This document shows positions 13,217 through 23,242 of a DNA stretch of 64,000 bases, in pieces (the stretch's first letter is position 1; every line of letters starts with the position of its first letter). The DNA lies in contig JAJEKB010021607.1 in the NCBI GenBank assembly GCA_022393335.1, positions 92,338-156,337 of the forward strand. The letters run 5' to 3'. A model generated the notes under the pieces. It did not search any database. It was not told the DNA's origin and worked only from the letters and a program-made list of their open reading frames with translations. The translations under genes and the position numbers were made by a program. The DNA comes from Macrotrachela quadricornifera. Its lineage: Eukaryota; Rotifera; Eurotatoria; Philodinida; Philodinidae.

Positions 13217-14010
13217 TAGTGAAAGTATCTTATTTTCTTATAGAAATCTTGAGAAAAATTTCTTTTTAACTATCGGTTGGAGCGGATTAAATTGCTACGC
13301 CTTGTATTTCAGTTTTTGAATTACTTAACATGTTGTATTAGAAAATAAAATATATTACAATATGCAGCCTGAAAACCTCTACAATCCACAAAACAAAACT
13401 TATTTTATCTGTTCATTTCTCTATTTTGAAAAAATAAAATTTTATGCCATCAGTTTTCTCTGTCCCAAAAAACAAATTTTTTCTCTATCAAGAGAAATTC
13501 TTTTCTTTTTATTTCAGTTATAAAACAAGCAGTCTTATGTAAGTTGTACATCTTTTCACCCTGTATATTGTGATATATTTTTCTTTCTTATACAACATGT
13601 TAACATGTAGTGAAAACCGGAGAAAAAGGGCGGTTTACCGCGGTTTTATCGGTTCGGTTACCGGCTCCCGTCCAGCAGAAAACCCGGCGGTTTTTCCGGT
13701 AAACCGCGGTGTTTTTTTTGTGAACCGCTATTTATTTTCGGTTTACCGCGGTAAACCGCCGGTTTTATCTAATTTACCGGCTCCCTAATGGTAAAACCGC
13801 GGTTTACCGCTAAAAATGATCCGATTTTTGTGACATGGGTTAAATGATTGAATACTGAAATGCCAAGCGCAGCCATTTAATCCGCCTCAATCGATAGTTA
13901 AGCTTTTAATAATAATTTCTATCTTCTATTTTATTATTATGTCATTAGTTGAAGAGTGATTAAACAGTATAGAAATCAAGCTTTCTATAAGAAAATAAGA
14001 TACTTCTAAG
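13217..14010. mobile_element. Non-autonomous inverted-repeat element with GC-rich palindromic core
   Basis: Left arm about 13217-13340 and right arm about 13850-14010 are inverted copies. Both read inward from AAGTATCTTATTTTCTTATAG, through AACTATCG and GCGGATTAAAT, to ATTTCAGT and a final TTAAC. Between them lies a GC-rich core (13610-13815), described separately, and a diverged copy of a second MITE family (13355-13590, ends like TATGCAGCCTGAAAACCTCT). There is no coding capacity. The nested arrangement shows insertion into an older element. Confidence 0.65.
13610..13815. repeat. GC-rich island of the word GGTTTACCGCGGTAAACC
   Basis: About 200 bp dense in GGTTTACCGCGG / CCGCGGTAAACC, including the perfect palindrome TTTACCGCGGTAAA at 13740-13753, plus CCGGTAAACC and TACCGGCTCCC variants. 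Base composition departs sharply from the AT-rich flanks. Chance open frames through it are rich in P, R and V and are not genes. Its position between inverted arms suggests a subterminal or internal binding-site array of a transposable element. Confidence 0.7.
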
Positions 14011-16084
14011 TATTTTGAATAAAACATTTATTAAGACACTAAGAAATAGAATATGCAAGAAAAAAGAATCTTCATTAACAGCATCATCTTACCTTGGAAA
14101 TAAGCGTACGACGTTTTGCAACAGTTGTCTTTAAGTGACTTTTTTATGAATATTGGAAAGGAGATGATAAAATTGACGATTTTGTACGATATTTTTTTCG
14201 TAGAAAGCATTTTTTTATTTTATTCGGTCATAGACAGAGCTACATACCCTAAAATATTCTTTCTATAAAAATTCTTAGGAAACTAAAGTAATTTTTTCTG
14301 GTACTAACTTGATTCTCTTTCTAACAGAAGATTTGATGAATAACAAAAACAAGATTGCTTAATGTGAAAAATAAATAACAATCCATAAACATTGCAAATA
14401 TAATTCTGAAAAATAATCTTGTTACTAACCAGATACGATCGATCGTATTCAAGTTGTAATTTATACAAATTATTACAAAATCAATAGCAATATCCATAAT
14501 ATGCAATGTTTTGAGTTTAATAGTTTTGCTTGTATTAAGAAACTGTTTTAATTTATAATTTGACATGTACTCAAAATTAATTCAGAAAGTAAAAACAGAT
14601 AAAATCAATCTTGCAATCCCTTCCATATATATCTATATTGAACTGAGCTGATCGATCCTCTATATTACTCTTTCTAACGCCAAAAACTCGACCTCTATAT
14701 CTTGATTTATTGAAAAGTTATTCAAAAAGTGATCATTGGTCTTACATTTTGAAATGGATAATAGGTTTACAAACTTATTTTATTTGCATCAATGTTGTGT
14801 TATTCATAAGCTTTTTTTTTTATTTCTACTTGTCGTCGTTTTACGTAATCATTAAAAATTGTTCATGGAATGATTCAAATGGATTTTTCTACCTTACAAT
14901 AGATCAAATTTCTTACGTGCGACTAATAATAATACTTAATAGAAGGATTTATTTACATTATTTAAATGAAAAAAAATTTTGAATAAATTTCTATCAGTAA
15001 CCAAAAATCAGTTCGTATGGTTAAGTCATAATAGAGATATCAAATTTTTTTTCAGTAATGTGATTTGTGCTCCGTTCTATATCTATTTTGTTATATATAG
15101 ACGAAGAAATAGCTTATTTGGGTTCTCTTCGATTAAGATCATTTTTAGTTGTTTAAAGTTTATCCCGTCAAAACTAAAATCCAAAAAACAATACTGGATT
15201 CGTTTCGTTACTTTCATTCCTAAATAGTTGATGAAAAAATATTAATTGCTATATCATCTAATATTTATTTTAATCGAAGAAATCTGATCAATAGTATGAA
15301 ACAACATCACATGGAAAAACAATTCTTATTTAATGATATGTTTCATCTTTCTATGTCAGGAGTCCATTTATAAGGTACTGTAAAAAATAAGTAAATCAAC
15401 TATTAAACGAGGAAAATTGAGAACTCTTTTATAATAAAGTGTTGAATCAATATTACGAAGATCAAAATATGAAAAATCAGTCATCACATCGAAATTTGCG
15501 CTATCTATGTGCACAAATTCTTCTGTATATGTCTTTGATATTATTGAGTTTTCATTCACTGTACAGTTTTATCAATTGTTTGTTAACTTGTATGAATAGG
15601 TGAGCAAGAATGAGATGAAGGTGGTCGAATAATGATTGTATTAACTGAATTGAGTGATAATCTACTTGAGCATGTTCCTTTACAATATGATCATTCACTT
15701 GTTATAGTGCCTTTTCTTTTAAATGTATACTGATGTCTGTTAAAATTAAGGATGGGATTACTACGTTCTGAACTGGTGAAGTGTAACATAATGTAAAGAG
15801 AAATGCGTAACCTTGCGAAAGTTAGTCTCGATTACACCAAATGTGAACACTGATCAACTCAGAATTCATCACATTTATCTTATAGATGATGCACATACTT
15901 GTCTTACATATTGATAAAACAATTTAACCGTTAACTGAATACTAATTATAATCAGTTAAGGAGAAATTAAAAGGGGACGAAAGTGACAAGATGAATTTAT
16001 TAGGGATGTATATAGTCTTAGTCGAAATACTTCCAGAAAGAGTACATAATTATCCATTATTCATCAAAGTTTCACTATTAAACA
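14011..16084. other. Intergenic, no gene recognised
   Basis: Open frames at 14710-14982 and 14979-15227 are adjacent, hydrophobic and overlapping but have no recognisable motif, and their composition matches AT-rich noise. Minus-strand frames at 14321-14566 and 15368-15559 are likewise unsupported. Confidence 0.35.
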
Positions 16085-16725
16085 CCCATGTCACCACTTT
16101 TTTGACAACTGCGTCGCAGTTCCGTGCAGTCGTGATTCTGCGGCGCAGTTGTGCTTAACTGCGACACAGTGCCCGCAGTGCGCTTAACTGCGGCGTAGTT
16201 GCGTTCGCATCTGAGACACAATCGTCGTAGTTTCGATTGACGCATGGAGATATAAAAGGAACTGTCACAAACATTCTATCTCATTTTAACTTTTTACAAT
16301 GAGAAGGATGCATCATTTTTTTCTAAAAAAGAAATCAATGCCATGGTGTATTAGATGATGAATTATTAATTAATTAATGATTATTGATTAATTAATGATT
16401 ATTAATTTATTATTTTATTAAATGTTATTAAATTTTTATTAATTTATTAAATTTTTATTAATTTATTAAATTTTATTAATTTTGTTAAATTATTAATTTT
16501 TATTAACTTATCAATTATTTAAATTTATTTATTAATTTTTTATTTATTTACAAAAGCTGATATTGAATGGGCGTCTTCTGTTACAAATGCGATTTTTTTA
16601 TCGCAGTTGCCCCGTAACTGCGGAAAATGCTGAAACTGCGGCGCAGTTTTTCGCAATTACGGGCCACAGTGCGATCGCAGTTTTGCCGTAACTGCGTCGC
16701 AGTTTGACCACAGTTGAACACATGG
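16085..16725. mobile_element. Inverted element with AACTGCG-CGCAGTT word arrays at both ends
   Basis: Two clusters, 16100-16220 and 16595-16715, are packed with AACTGCG and its complement CGCAGTT, often joined as near-palindromes such as AACTGCGTCGCAGTT. The outer ends are inverted: CCATGTCACCACTTTTTTGA on the left and, read from the right, CCATGTGTTCAACTGTGGTCA. The middle (about 16370-16555) is an AT-only low-complexity stretch of repeated ATTAATTTATTAAATTTTT units. No coding sequence. It has the layout of a non-autonomous element whose two ends each carry an array of one short site. Confidence 0.65.
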
Positions 16726-17440
16726 ACAATAATCATAAAAAAGAAATTAATTTTCATTAATAGATATATTTCATAATTTATTCAAAGTAAATATAGCCTT
16801 AGTAATATCACTTAAACTATGATTAAATAAGATAATAGTTAATGACATAAAAAAATTGGACACTTAATATTGCTATAAAATATCATTATCTATATTTAAC
16901 TTTTATTGCATTATTGTTTTAATAATTATAATCATCAATTCTAAATGAATCTATTAAACAATGATACATTCACATAAACATAATTACAGTATAATAATAT
17001 CATTTTTGTTCAATGAATGAGACAAATGAATTCTTTTATATATCGTAAAAATTATTTTTATTCTATAAAAATATATAAGTGAATTTAATAATTTGTTATT
17101 ATTTATTGAAAATTTGAAACAAATATTGTTAATAAAAACTATTTTTTTTCCCAGTTATGTTTATATTTTTTCGCAGAAAAATATTGTAATGATTTAAGAA
17201 TGATTTTTTTCAATTAAAAAAAAAGAATCAATTCAATATATTTTTTATTTTTCGTTAATAATAAATTAAGATTTTCGAAAAGTATTTTAAATAATTCCTA
17301 TTCTATATTAATAAATAAATATGTAATATTAAAGTATTAATCGAAATAATTTTATTATTTAATTAAAGATAAAAAAAAAGTTTTTTTTTTTGAATCGATA
17401 TTTATTTTAATAAAATGATATTAATTATAAAATTTAAGAT
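16726..17440. other. AT-rich spacer
   Basis: Very AT-rich DNA with poly-T tracts, downstream of the fibrinogen-domain fragment. Nothing else seen. Confidence 0.4.
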
Positions 17441-17935
17441 TTAAATGAATGAGGTCGAATTTTCATTTGTTTTCTTTAATGAATAATTATAACCACGAAA
17501 TGATTTCCAATTAATTCCATCAGCATAACTTTTATGTTCTCCACGTAAATAGCGACCATTTGGATTAGATTCATGACAGTCTCCATACCTCCATCCGTCT
17601 TGATAAAGTTGAGCACAATGTCGATTTTTATTACTACCATTATGTCGATCTTTCGTTGAAAATTTCTTATTATTATGATATTCAATAAGTGAATCTTTAG
17701 CATCACCTGCAATATATGAATCAACTGTCATTTTATAATCTTCTGATTCATCTGCAATTCGAAAAGAAGAATAAACAGCAAATCTTTTTTGTCCATCAAA
17801 TTCTTCAAGATCAAAACGTAAATTATAAACATCTTGATATGTTAATATTGCTATATTATCATTTCCTAACCAAATATCAAGACAAAGTTTTCCAAAACAT
17901 TTTTTTATATTCATCCCATGTTCAATAAAAATTTT
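17441..17935 (-). pseudogene. Fibrinogen C-terminal (FReD) domain gene, 5'-truncated
   Basis: The C-terminal ~155 residues of a fibrinogen-related domain of the ficolin/tenascin type: FGKLCLDIWLGNDNI, LRFDLEEFDGQKRFAVYSSF, SLIEYHNNKKFSTKD, CAQLYQDGWRYGDCHESNPN and YADGINWKSFRGYNYSLK. Family members bind acetylated sugars or act as secreted lectins. The first ~60 residues of the domain and any signal peptide are missing. The homology runs up to about 17930, and an inverted-repeat element starts about 20 bp beyond. The Met at 17914 is inside the domain, so it is not the native start. The calcium-site stretch is FSTKDRHN where family members usually have an acidic DRDND-like run. No upstream exon is visible beyond the element, so it is probably a broken gene, although a distant 5' exon cannot be excluded. 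Confidence 0.75.
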
Positions 17936-17948
17936 CTTAGCTTTTATT

Positions 17949-18392
17949 TAAAAAACAAAATACATCACAAGATGCAGCGTGAAAAGCTCTATAATTTACA
18001 TACGGTTACCTTTTTTTATACTCCCACTTTTTGTTTTCAAAACGGACAAAACTTTGAGCGATCAAATTTTGGCTGTGCGAAAATTGGTAGCATCGTATTT
18101 TGCGTATTTTGAAAACCATCACAATAAGGTTTACTGTGCAAATAGTAGAGCTTTTCACGCTGCATCTTGTAGTACATCCCGCTTTTAATCAAACGTATTG
18201 GACGGTAAAAAAATGAAAGAAAAAAGAAAAATTCTGTTTTGCATAGAAAAAATGATTTTTTTCGCAACGGCGAAAACTGATCGCACAGAATTTTGAATTT
18301 TCGAAAGCAATAAATGCACAATTGAAATAAACTGTAAGTTGTAAATTGTACAACTTTTCGCGCTGCATCTTGTGATGTATTTTGTTTTTTGA
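17949..18392. mobile_element. MITE family with GATGCAGCGTGAAAAGCT ends, tandem or nested copies
   Basis: The left end 17951-18000 reads ACAAAATACATCACAAGATG then CAGCGTGAAAAGCT. The right end 18341-18392 is its inverted copy. A third, inward copy of the same end lies at 18143-18180, so the tract probably holds two units of about 225 bp or one unit inserted in another. Sister copies are at 34690-34940 and, diverged, at 13355-13590. No coding capacity. Confidence 0.75.
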
Positions 18393-18439
18393 TAAAACCT
18401 ATTAGATGATGAAAACACGCACGAGTTATAATATGCACT

Positions 18440-18628
18440 GTTATTACCAGCTGGGGTTACACAAAAAAAAATTCTTATCGAAATTTCATTAGTATAATAT
18501 CACTTGAATGGTGATCAAATAGCATAGAAAAATAGAACGAAAGACGCTTTATCTATTGGTAAAAAAAAGAAACTTTTTTACACCTCTGCTTGACGAAATA
18601 AGGTACCTCCGCCACTACTTTTGAAATG
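18440..18628. repeat. Short element related to the 13.2-kb element end
   Basis: The right end, read on the minus strand from about 18628, is CTTAGGGCATTTCAAAAGTAG followed by GGTACCTTATTTCG, closely resembling the left flank of the 13.2-kb element. The left end at about 18446 is GGGGTTACACAAAAAAA. It is probably a ~185-bp non-autonomous unit. Confidence 0.4.
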
Positions 18629-18689
18629 CCCTAAGTAGTTCATTGTACATACCAATATGTGTGAAATAAATCATCTGTCATTGAATAAT

Positions 18690-18983
18690 GGACGCCCAGG
18701 TCGACGAATACGGAGTCCGCACACGTGTGTAAGCGACCGTATACGGCGCAATACGAGCGTATACCGAGGGAAACGGAGAAAAACGAAGACCGTATACGGC
18801 CTCCGTTTACGATGGTGGTAAACGACCGTGTTTTCCTCCGTATATCGCCGTAATTCTTCGTATACGACACGGAGATATACGATCGTAGTACTGAGACAGG
18901 TAATACGGCAAAAAGCGGTGGTATACGGGCATATTTCTCTGCGCACGGTCGTTTACGACCGGGTGGTTTCGACCTGGGCGAAC
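18690..18983. mobile_element. GC-rich element of the word CCGTATACGG with inverted ends
   Basis: Inverted ends CGCCCAGGTCGACGA (left) and CGCCCAGGTCGAAAC (read from the right) enclose ~270 bp dense in CGTATACGG, ATACGGCG, CGTTTACGA and CCTCCGT. GC content is far above the flanks. A second member of the family, with the same core word and related ends, is at 23022-23242. The open frames across it are R/Y/S-rich artefacts of the repeat. Confidence 0.65.
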
Positions 18984-19257
18984 ACTATCAGAGATTTTGT
19001 ATCATAATAAAATCTTTTAGTATTTATACTTACGAAAAATTAATCGAAGAAATTTATATTTTTTTTAATTCCGTTTTTTTCATGGGTAACAATTTGAGTA
19101 AAAATTTAATAGAAATTACAGCAGCTTTACATTTTTTAATCATTTATTTTAAGAGAAATTTTAAATAAACAAATAAATAATTTCAATATTTAATCGAATA
19201 ATTTATTAAATAATTAATTTAATTAATTTACAATAAAGAAAAAATGATTAATAATAA
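18984..19257. other. AT-rich spacer
   Basis: AT-rich DNA with an AATTAATTTAATTAATTTA-like low-complexity run near 19200-19230. Nothing else seen. Confidence 0.4.
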
Positions 19258-19300
19258 AAGTCGACGTTTCGAGGGTTAATCCCTCATTAGCAAGACAGAT
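19255..19300 (-). ncRNA. Hammerhead-ribozyme-like motif of a Penelope-like element
   Basis: On the minus strand 19290-19261 reads CTAATGA, a short GGG..CTC-type stem-loop, then GAAACGTCGAC. This is the order of a minimal hammerhead (CUGANGA, helix II, GAAA, very short helix III, GUC), the form known in terminal repeats of Penelope-like retroelements. The G of CUGANGA is A here, which should abolish or weaken cleavage, so this is called a relic. It lies downstream, on the same strand, of a Penelope-like ORF fragment (19461-19859), the position expected for a 3' pseudo-LTR. Confidence 0.5.
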
Positions 19301-19460
19301 GTAAGATGTTCCAACAAACGACCAAAAGAATGACAAAGTGAGGAAAAGAACAGAAGTGGAAAGAAAAGAAAAAATATAAGACAGGTTATCTAGATATATC
19401 TATAAGCAGAAACTATACAGCTATCGCCATCAACAGGAATAAAGATTGAATTATGATATT

Positions 19461-19859
19461 TCATACGACTAGACTACATCCAATGATGGAACATCTAACG
19501 TTGATTTTATCTTGTATCTGGGTAAATAAATGATTTAAGTCAAGATTAATCAACGTTTTAAAATTTCTGCTTATTCGATACAAATAAGATAGCCTACTTT
19601 TCTTGCATTTAATTTCATTGCAAACCATCTGTTCGTAACAATTTTTAATAGCCCGTCGATGATGTTGATGCGTCGATGGGATCTTAAATCGTACGAAATC
19701 GGGGATTAACTTTTCACGTTTGCATGTTCTTAACAAATCCAAGTCCAGCGTAGTCTTAGACATCATCAGCTGAAACTTCCCATATAAAAATACATTTTTT
19801 CCAATCAATGACCCATAGTGCTGCCCTATTATTTGAATATAATTCCATTTTTTTTTCAA
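19461..19859 (-). pseudogene. Penelope-like retroelement ORF fragment (N-terminal part)
   Basis: The frame contains LDLLRTCKREKLIPDFVRFK, followed by a basic helical stretch (HRRAIKNCYEQMVCNEIK, KSRLSYLYRISRNF). The pattern of a leucine-rich helix, then C/K-x-x-x-L-I-P-x-F-x-x-F-K and a basic coiled region, is what precedes the reverse transcriptase in Penelope-like ORFs. No RT or GIY-YIG endonuclease motif follows, so the element is internally or 3' deleted. A hammerhead-like motif 160 bp downstream on the same strand supports the assignment. The family call rests on motif recall and could be wrong. Confidence 0.5.
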
Positions 19860-19944
19860 TTTTTTTATTTAAGAAATGATTAAAAATCTAAAAAGAAACA
19901 AAAATAAATGCAATAATTATAATAAAAAAGCCAAAGTCATACTT

Positions 19945-20284
19945 TTTAATAATCTTCATCGATTATATTTCGACGAGCACGTGTTGATTGTAATAAAACT
20001 TTTCGTTTTTTACGTTGTTGCAGTCTATATTTTAAGAATTTGTATTTGGAGTGCATAAATTTCATTTTTGTGATTTAGTGACATCATTTTTATTTTTTTT
20101 TCAATTTTTCAATTTCTGTTTTTAGTTTTTTATTTTCGTATTGTATATACGCTAACGCAAACATGTGATCAGGTTTCATTGAGGATATTTCGCTTTTCAA
20201 ATTATTAATTATTTCCTGAAACTGACAGATAAAAAAAGAGATGTGTTCGTATTCCATGAAATATGAACTTTTGACGAAATTCAA
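19945..20284 (-). other. Two short basic/coiled-coil frames upstream of the retroelement fragment
   Basis: A 64-residue minus frame (20284-20090) ends in a coiled-coil-like YIQYENKKLKTEIEKLKKK, and a 36-residue frame (20057 to about 19947) is strongly basic (YRLQQRKKRKVLLQSTRARR). They lie just upstream of the Penelope-like fragment in the same orientation, so they may be its leader or part of an ORF1-like protein, or chance. No start or splice structure decides. Confidence 0.2.
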
Positions 20285-21689
20285 AACTCAAATCTCAATA
20301 GTAAGACAAATTTATTAGTTAAGACTTAATAAAAATCAAAAAACTCTACGAATACACTAAACATAAGAAATTTATACAATTCCAGAAATTTAAAAGAACA
20401 TAAGATCTATGGAACTCCAGGAACCCAAAAACTTTTAGATTTCCATCTATATAAACAACTCTAAAGGTTTTCATCTTATTTCGAATCAACAATGTGGTTC
20501 ATTGTATCATATAGAATCTTTTCCTTGTGACATACAGCTCTTGTATAACGGTATTTTTTATCTCTCCTAATGAGTACTGAATAGAAAATGTAAAACTCAT
20601 ATCATAAGAATTATCTGCATTTTGAGAAAATATTTTATTGAATTTGTATTAAGAAGAAGAATCTCTTTTGATGAGCTGAAAACTTACCTACATTTTTTCA
20701 GTTCCGTACTTGTGTACGACATGTCCCCTTTGCATCACCTTGATACGAGCTCACTGGAATACATATTTTTTCGACTATGATGCACCAATAATCACTCACC
20801 AGAGCTCATACGCTTAAAATCAATTGATTGCATCCTAGAAATTTTTAAGAAATCAATAATAATATTCAAACAATTTAGTAGATTTATAAAAACGACCTAA
20901 TCTCTTCGTGGGAAGTAAGAACGTATCATATTAGTGTCGACATGTTCACTGCAGTCTCAGTCTTCTTCCTCACGTCCATTACAAGCTCTGTCCGATTCCT
21001 TCCTTACAGTCACCCTCAGCAAAAACGATGGATTCATCGTCACTCACATCTGCGTCCTCACTCTCATACTTTTGCATCAACATTCGAATGAGCTTCCTCA
21101 AATCATCTTTACGTTCAACTTGACACTTTGAGCTTCACCTCCAGCGCTAATTGTCACAATCTATACACAGAAGAACTTAAATGTAGCCAAGAGGTGCCAA
21201 AACTTGAGAAATAGTATGAATAATAACTTTTCCCTCTCAATTGAGTTTTCCTTTTTCATGTTCATTTCATAGCACTGAAGTACTAAGAATTATCAAGAGA
21301 TACTAAAATGTATCAGTAAGTGTTAGAAAGCATGAGAAAGTATCGATATGCCTCGAAAAGTGCCACGAAAAAAATGGCATAACGTTTCATTGCAAGATAA
21401 AGCAATTTTTGTTAGAGGAACATATCATACTGGTGTAGGCGTATGAGTGCATCGATTGAGTTATACAAAATATAAAACTTACTCCTAAGTTTCTTGCTTT
21501 TTCTTCATAATATCTTGTTTTGGTATGTTTTTTACTAAAATTATAAAAACAAATTTCATTTTTGAAACTATTGTCAATGATCCATTATGAACAAGGCACA
21601 AATAACGTACAGCAGCCGCCGGACAAGAGTTTAATTCACCGCCCGAACAACAAAGACAGTTAATGTTTTCATAGAAGCCTTTTTGTTAG
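20285..21689. other. Intergenic with weak coding-like scraps
   Basis: A ~50-residue acidic minus-strand stretch near 21120-20970 (RKDDLRKLIRMLMQKYESED, DVSDDES) and a plus-strand MPRKVPRKKWHNVSLQDKAI at about 21350 look protein-like but lack context. They may be remnants of transposon or host genes. No gene is called. Confidence 0.25.
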
Positions 21690-22132
21690 TTAGAGTCATC
21701 CTAGCGTATGGAATGCACGGTTATAATATCGTTTTATAGAGTACGTCGTATTCTTTCTTTGATCTATCCTAACCTACTGTAGGAAACTAATGGCATAGCA
21801 GAATTCCACGTCGTGAAAAGATATGTGTTCTATCCAACTTTTCTCTAGGAGAAGATCTATTTCTTGTTTTTTACGATAGCTTTGGCTTTTTCTGATTCAT
21901 TAGATGAATTGCCAAGCTGTCTTAAGGTCAGTCGTAACAATACTAAACGTAAAATAGTCTTTTCCTAGACAAAAAATTGGACGAAATACGCATCCTTTTA
22001 CAGTGTAGGATAGTGCTGTGGTAACGGTCTCTCCGAGTAAGTTAGGATAGATCAAGGGAAAAAAATGATACACTCCATAAAATGAGATTATGATAGGGAA
22101 TTTCATACTCTAGCAAGATTCTAACTCATATA
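21690..22132. repeat. MITE with ~100-bp imperfect inverted ends
   Basis: Left arm about 21692-21790 and right arm about 22030-22132 are inverted copies. They share TTAGAGTC..CTAG.GTATG outside and a nearly perfect TTGATCTATCCTAAC-TACT block inside. The interior is non-coding. The minus-strand open frame at 21900-22106 lies across the right arm and is not a gene. Confidence 0.65.
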
Positions 22133-23021
22133 GGCTCTCAGGAAAACATTCACTTGTCCTTGTTGTGCGGGGCGACAGGTTTTGACTTTTATTCGATGGA
22201 GTCCAGCGTTTTGTAAATTTTTTATTTTGCTTTTTTTGATAAGAATGGTCTATATTAACTATGTCATTCATAAAATCGATGATGTTTACAATACAAGGTT
22301 CAAATTTACAAAAGAAAAATCATGGAAAATAATAAATATGCAATAGCAAGAGTTGCATCGTCACTTACGTTATTAGAAGATGATGATATTAATGCAGGTA
22401 TTATCTATAAAGCATAATGAAGTTAAGAAAATTTTTGAAAGAAAACATCTTTAAAATTGCATAAAAAGCTGGTTAGCGAATAAACACAAGCAGATATCAC
22501 GATAAACAAATAACAACGATATGAATACATAAGTGTCAAAAAAGAAATTAATGAGAAAAGCAGAGTTCTACAGAGTGCACAAATAAATGAGGATTTTACT
22601 ATAATATGACTTGCAGTAACTCGAATTGCTGGATTACGCATTATATTTGTACCTACAAAATGATACGAAACAGTTGAATACAAGAAATGCAAGGTTATAA
22701 ACACTTTTGTGAAAAGCAGGTTTATGATAGCTTCGAAACATTTGAGAGATGGACAAGTTAATTATATTTTGACTCAAGTTAAGTGACAATCACATCAGTC
22801 CATGTTATTAGTTAAGTCAAAGTCAAAAATGACTTAATTTGACCATGTCTGAATCATTTGAAAATTGGTTAAACTCGACGCAATGTACAAAACAACATGT
22901 TTACAGAATTCTTTAAGAACTTACTTGATATTTTCTAATTACAAAATCAATAAAAAATTGTGATTTAAACGAAAGTTATCTTTACTTTGTGAGCTGATCA
23001 AATGCAATGAAATTTGGCGCA
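22133..23021. other. Intergenic, nothing recognised
   Basis: A hydrophobic minus-strand frame at 22423-22704 has no recognisable motif. No other signal. Confidence 0.35.
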
Positions 23022-23242
23022 ACCCAGGTGATTGAATCCGGCTGCCGTTTCCGGCCGTAAAGGTGCCGTATTTACCGTATACGGCTGTTTCCGAGCCGTA
23101 TTTCGCCGGAATCCTGACCCCCGGTTTCCGTATCGTATATACACCGTACACAGCACCATACCCGAACCGTTTACGGCCGTATATATGCCGTATTCTCATG
23201 AAGATACGGCCGTTTCCGTGCTGTATCCTTTCACTAGGGAAT
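23022..23242. mobile_element. Second GC-rich CCGTATACGG element
   Basis: A ~220-bp GC-rich island built from CCGTATACGG, CCGTTTCCGG and TACGGCCG variants. The ends are inverted: ACCCAGGTGATTGAATCCGG on the left and, from the right, TCCCTAGTGAAAGGATACAG. The left end also resembles the end of the 18.69-kb element (shared CCCAGGT-GA-GAAT-CGG), so the two form one family. No true coding sequence. Confidence 0.65.

Noticed and set aside
13570..13788. Open frame through the GC-rich palindromic core
   Set aside because: Its P/R/V-rich translation simply reads the repeated word; both strands and several frames are open for the same reason.
14710..15227. Two adjacent hydrophobic plus-strand frames
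   Set aside because: F/I/Y/N-rich composition typical of AT-rich noise; no motif and no splice sites linking them.
16370..16555. AT-only repeat as a possible CRISPR-like or origin sequence
   Set aside because: No regular repeat-spacer layout; simple ATTAATTTATTAAA slippage inside an element.
18640..18946. Two long minus-strand frames in the CCGTATACGG island
   Set aside because: The palindromic repeat keeps all frames free of stops; no start context, domain or splice structure.
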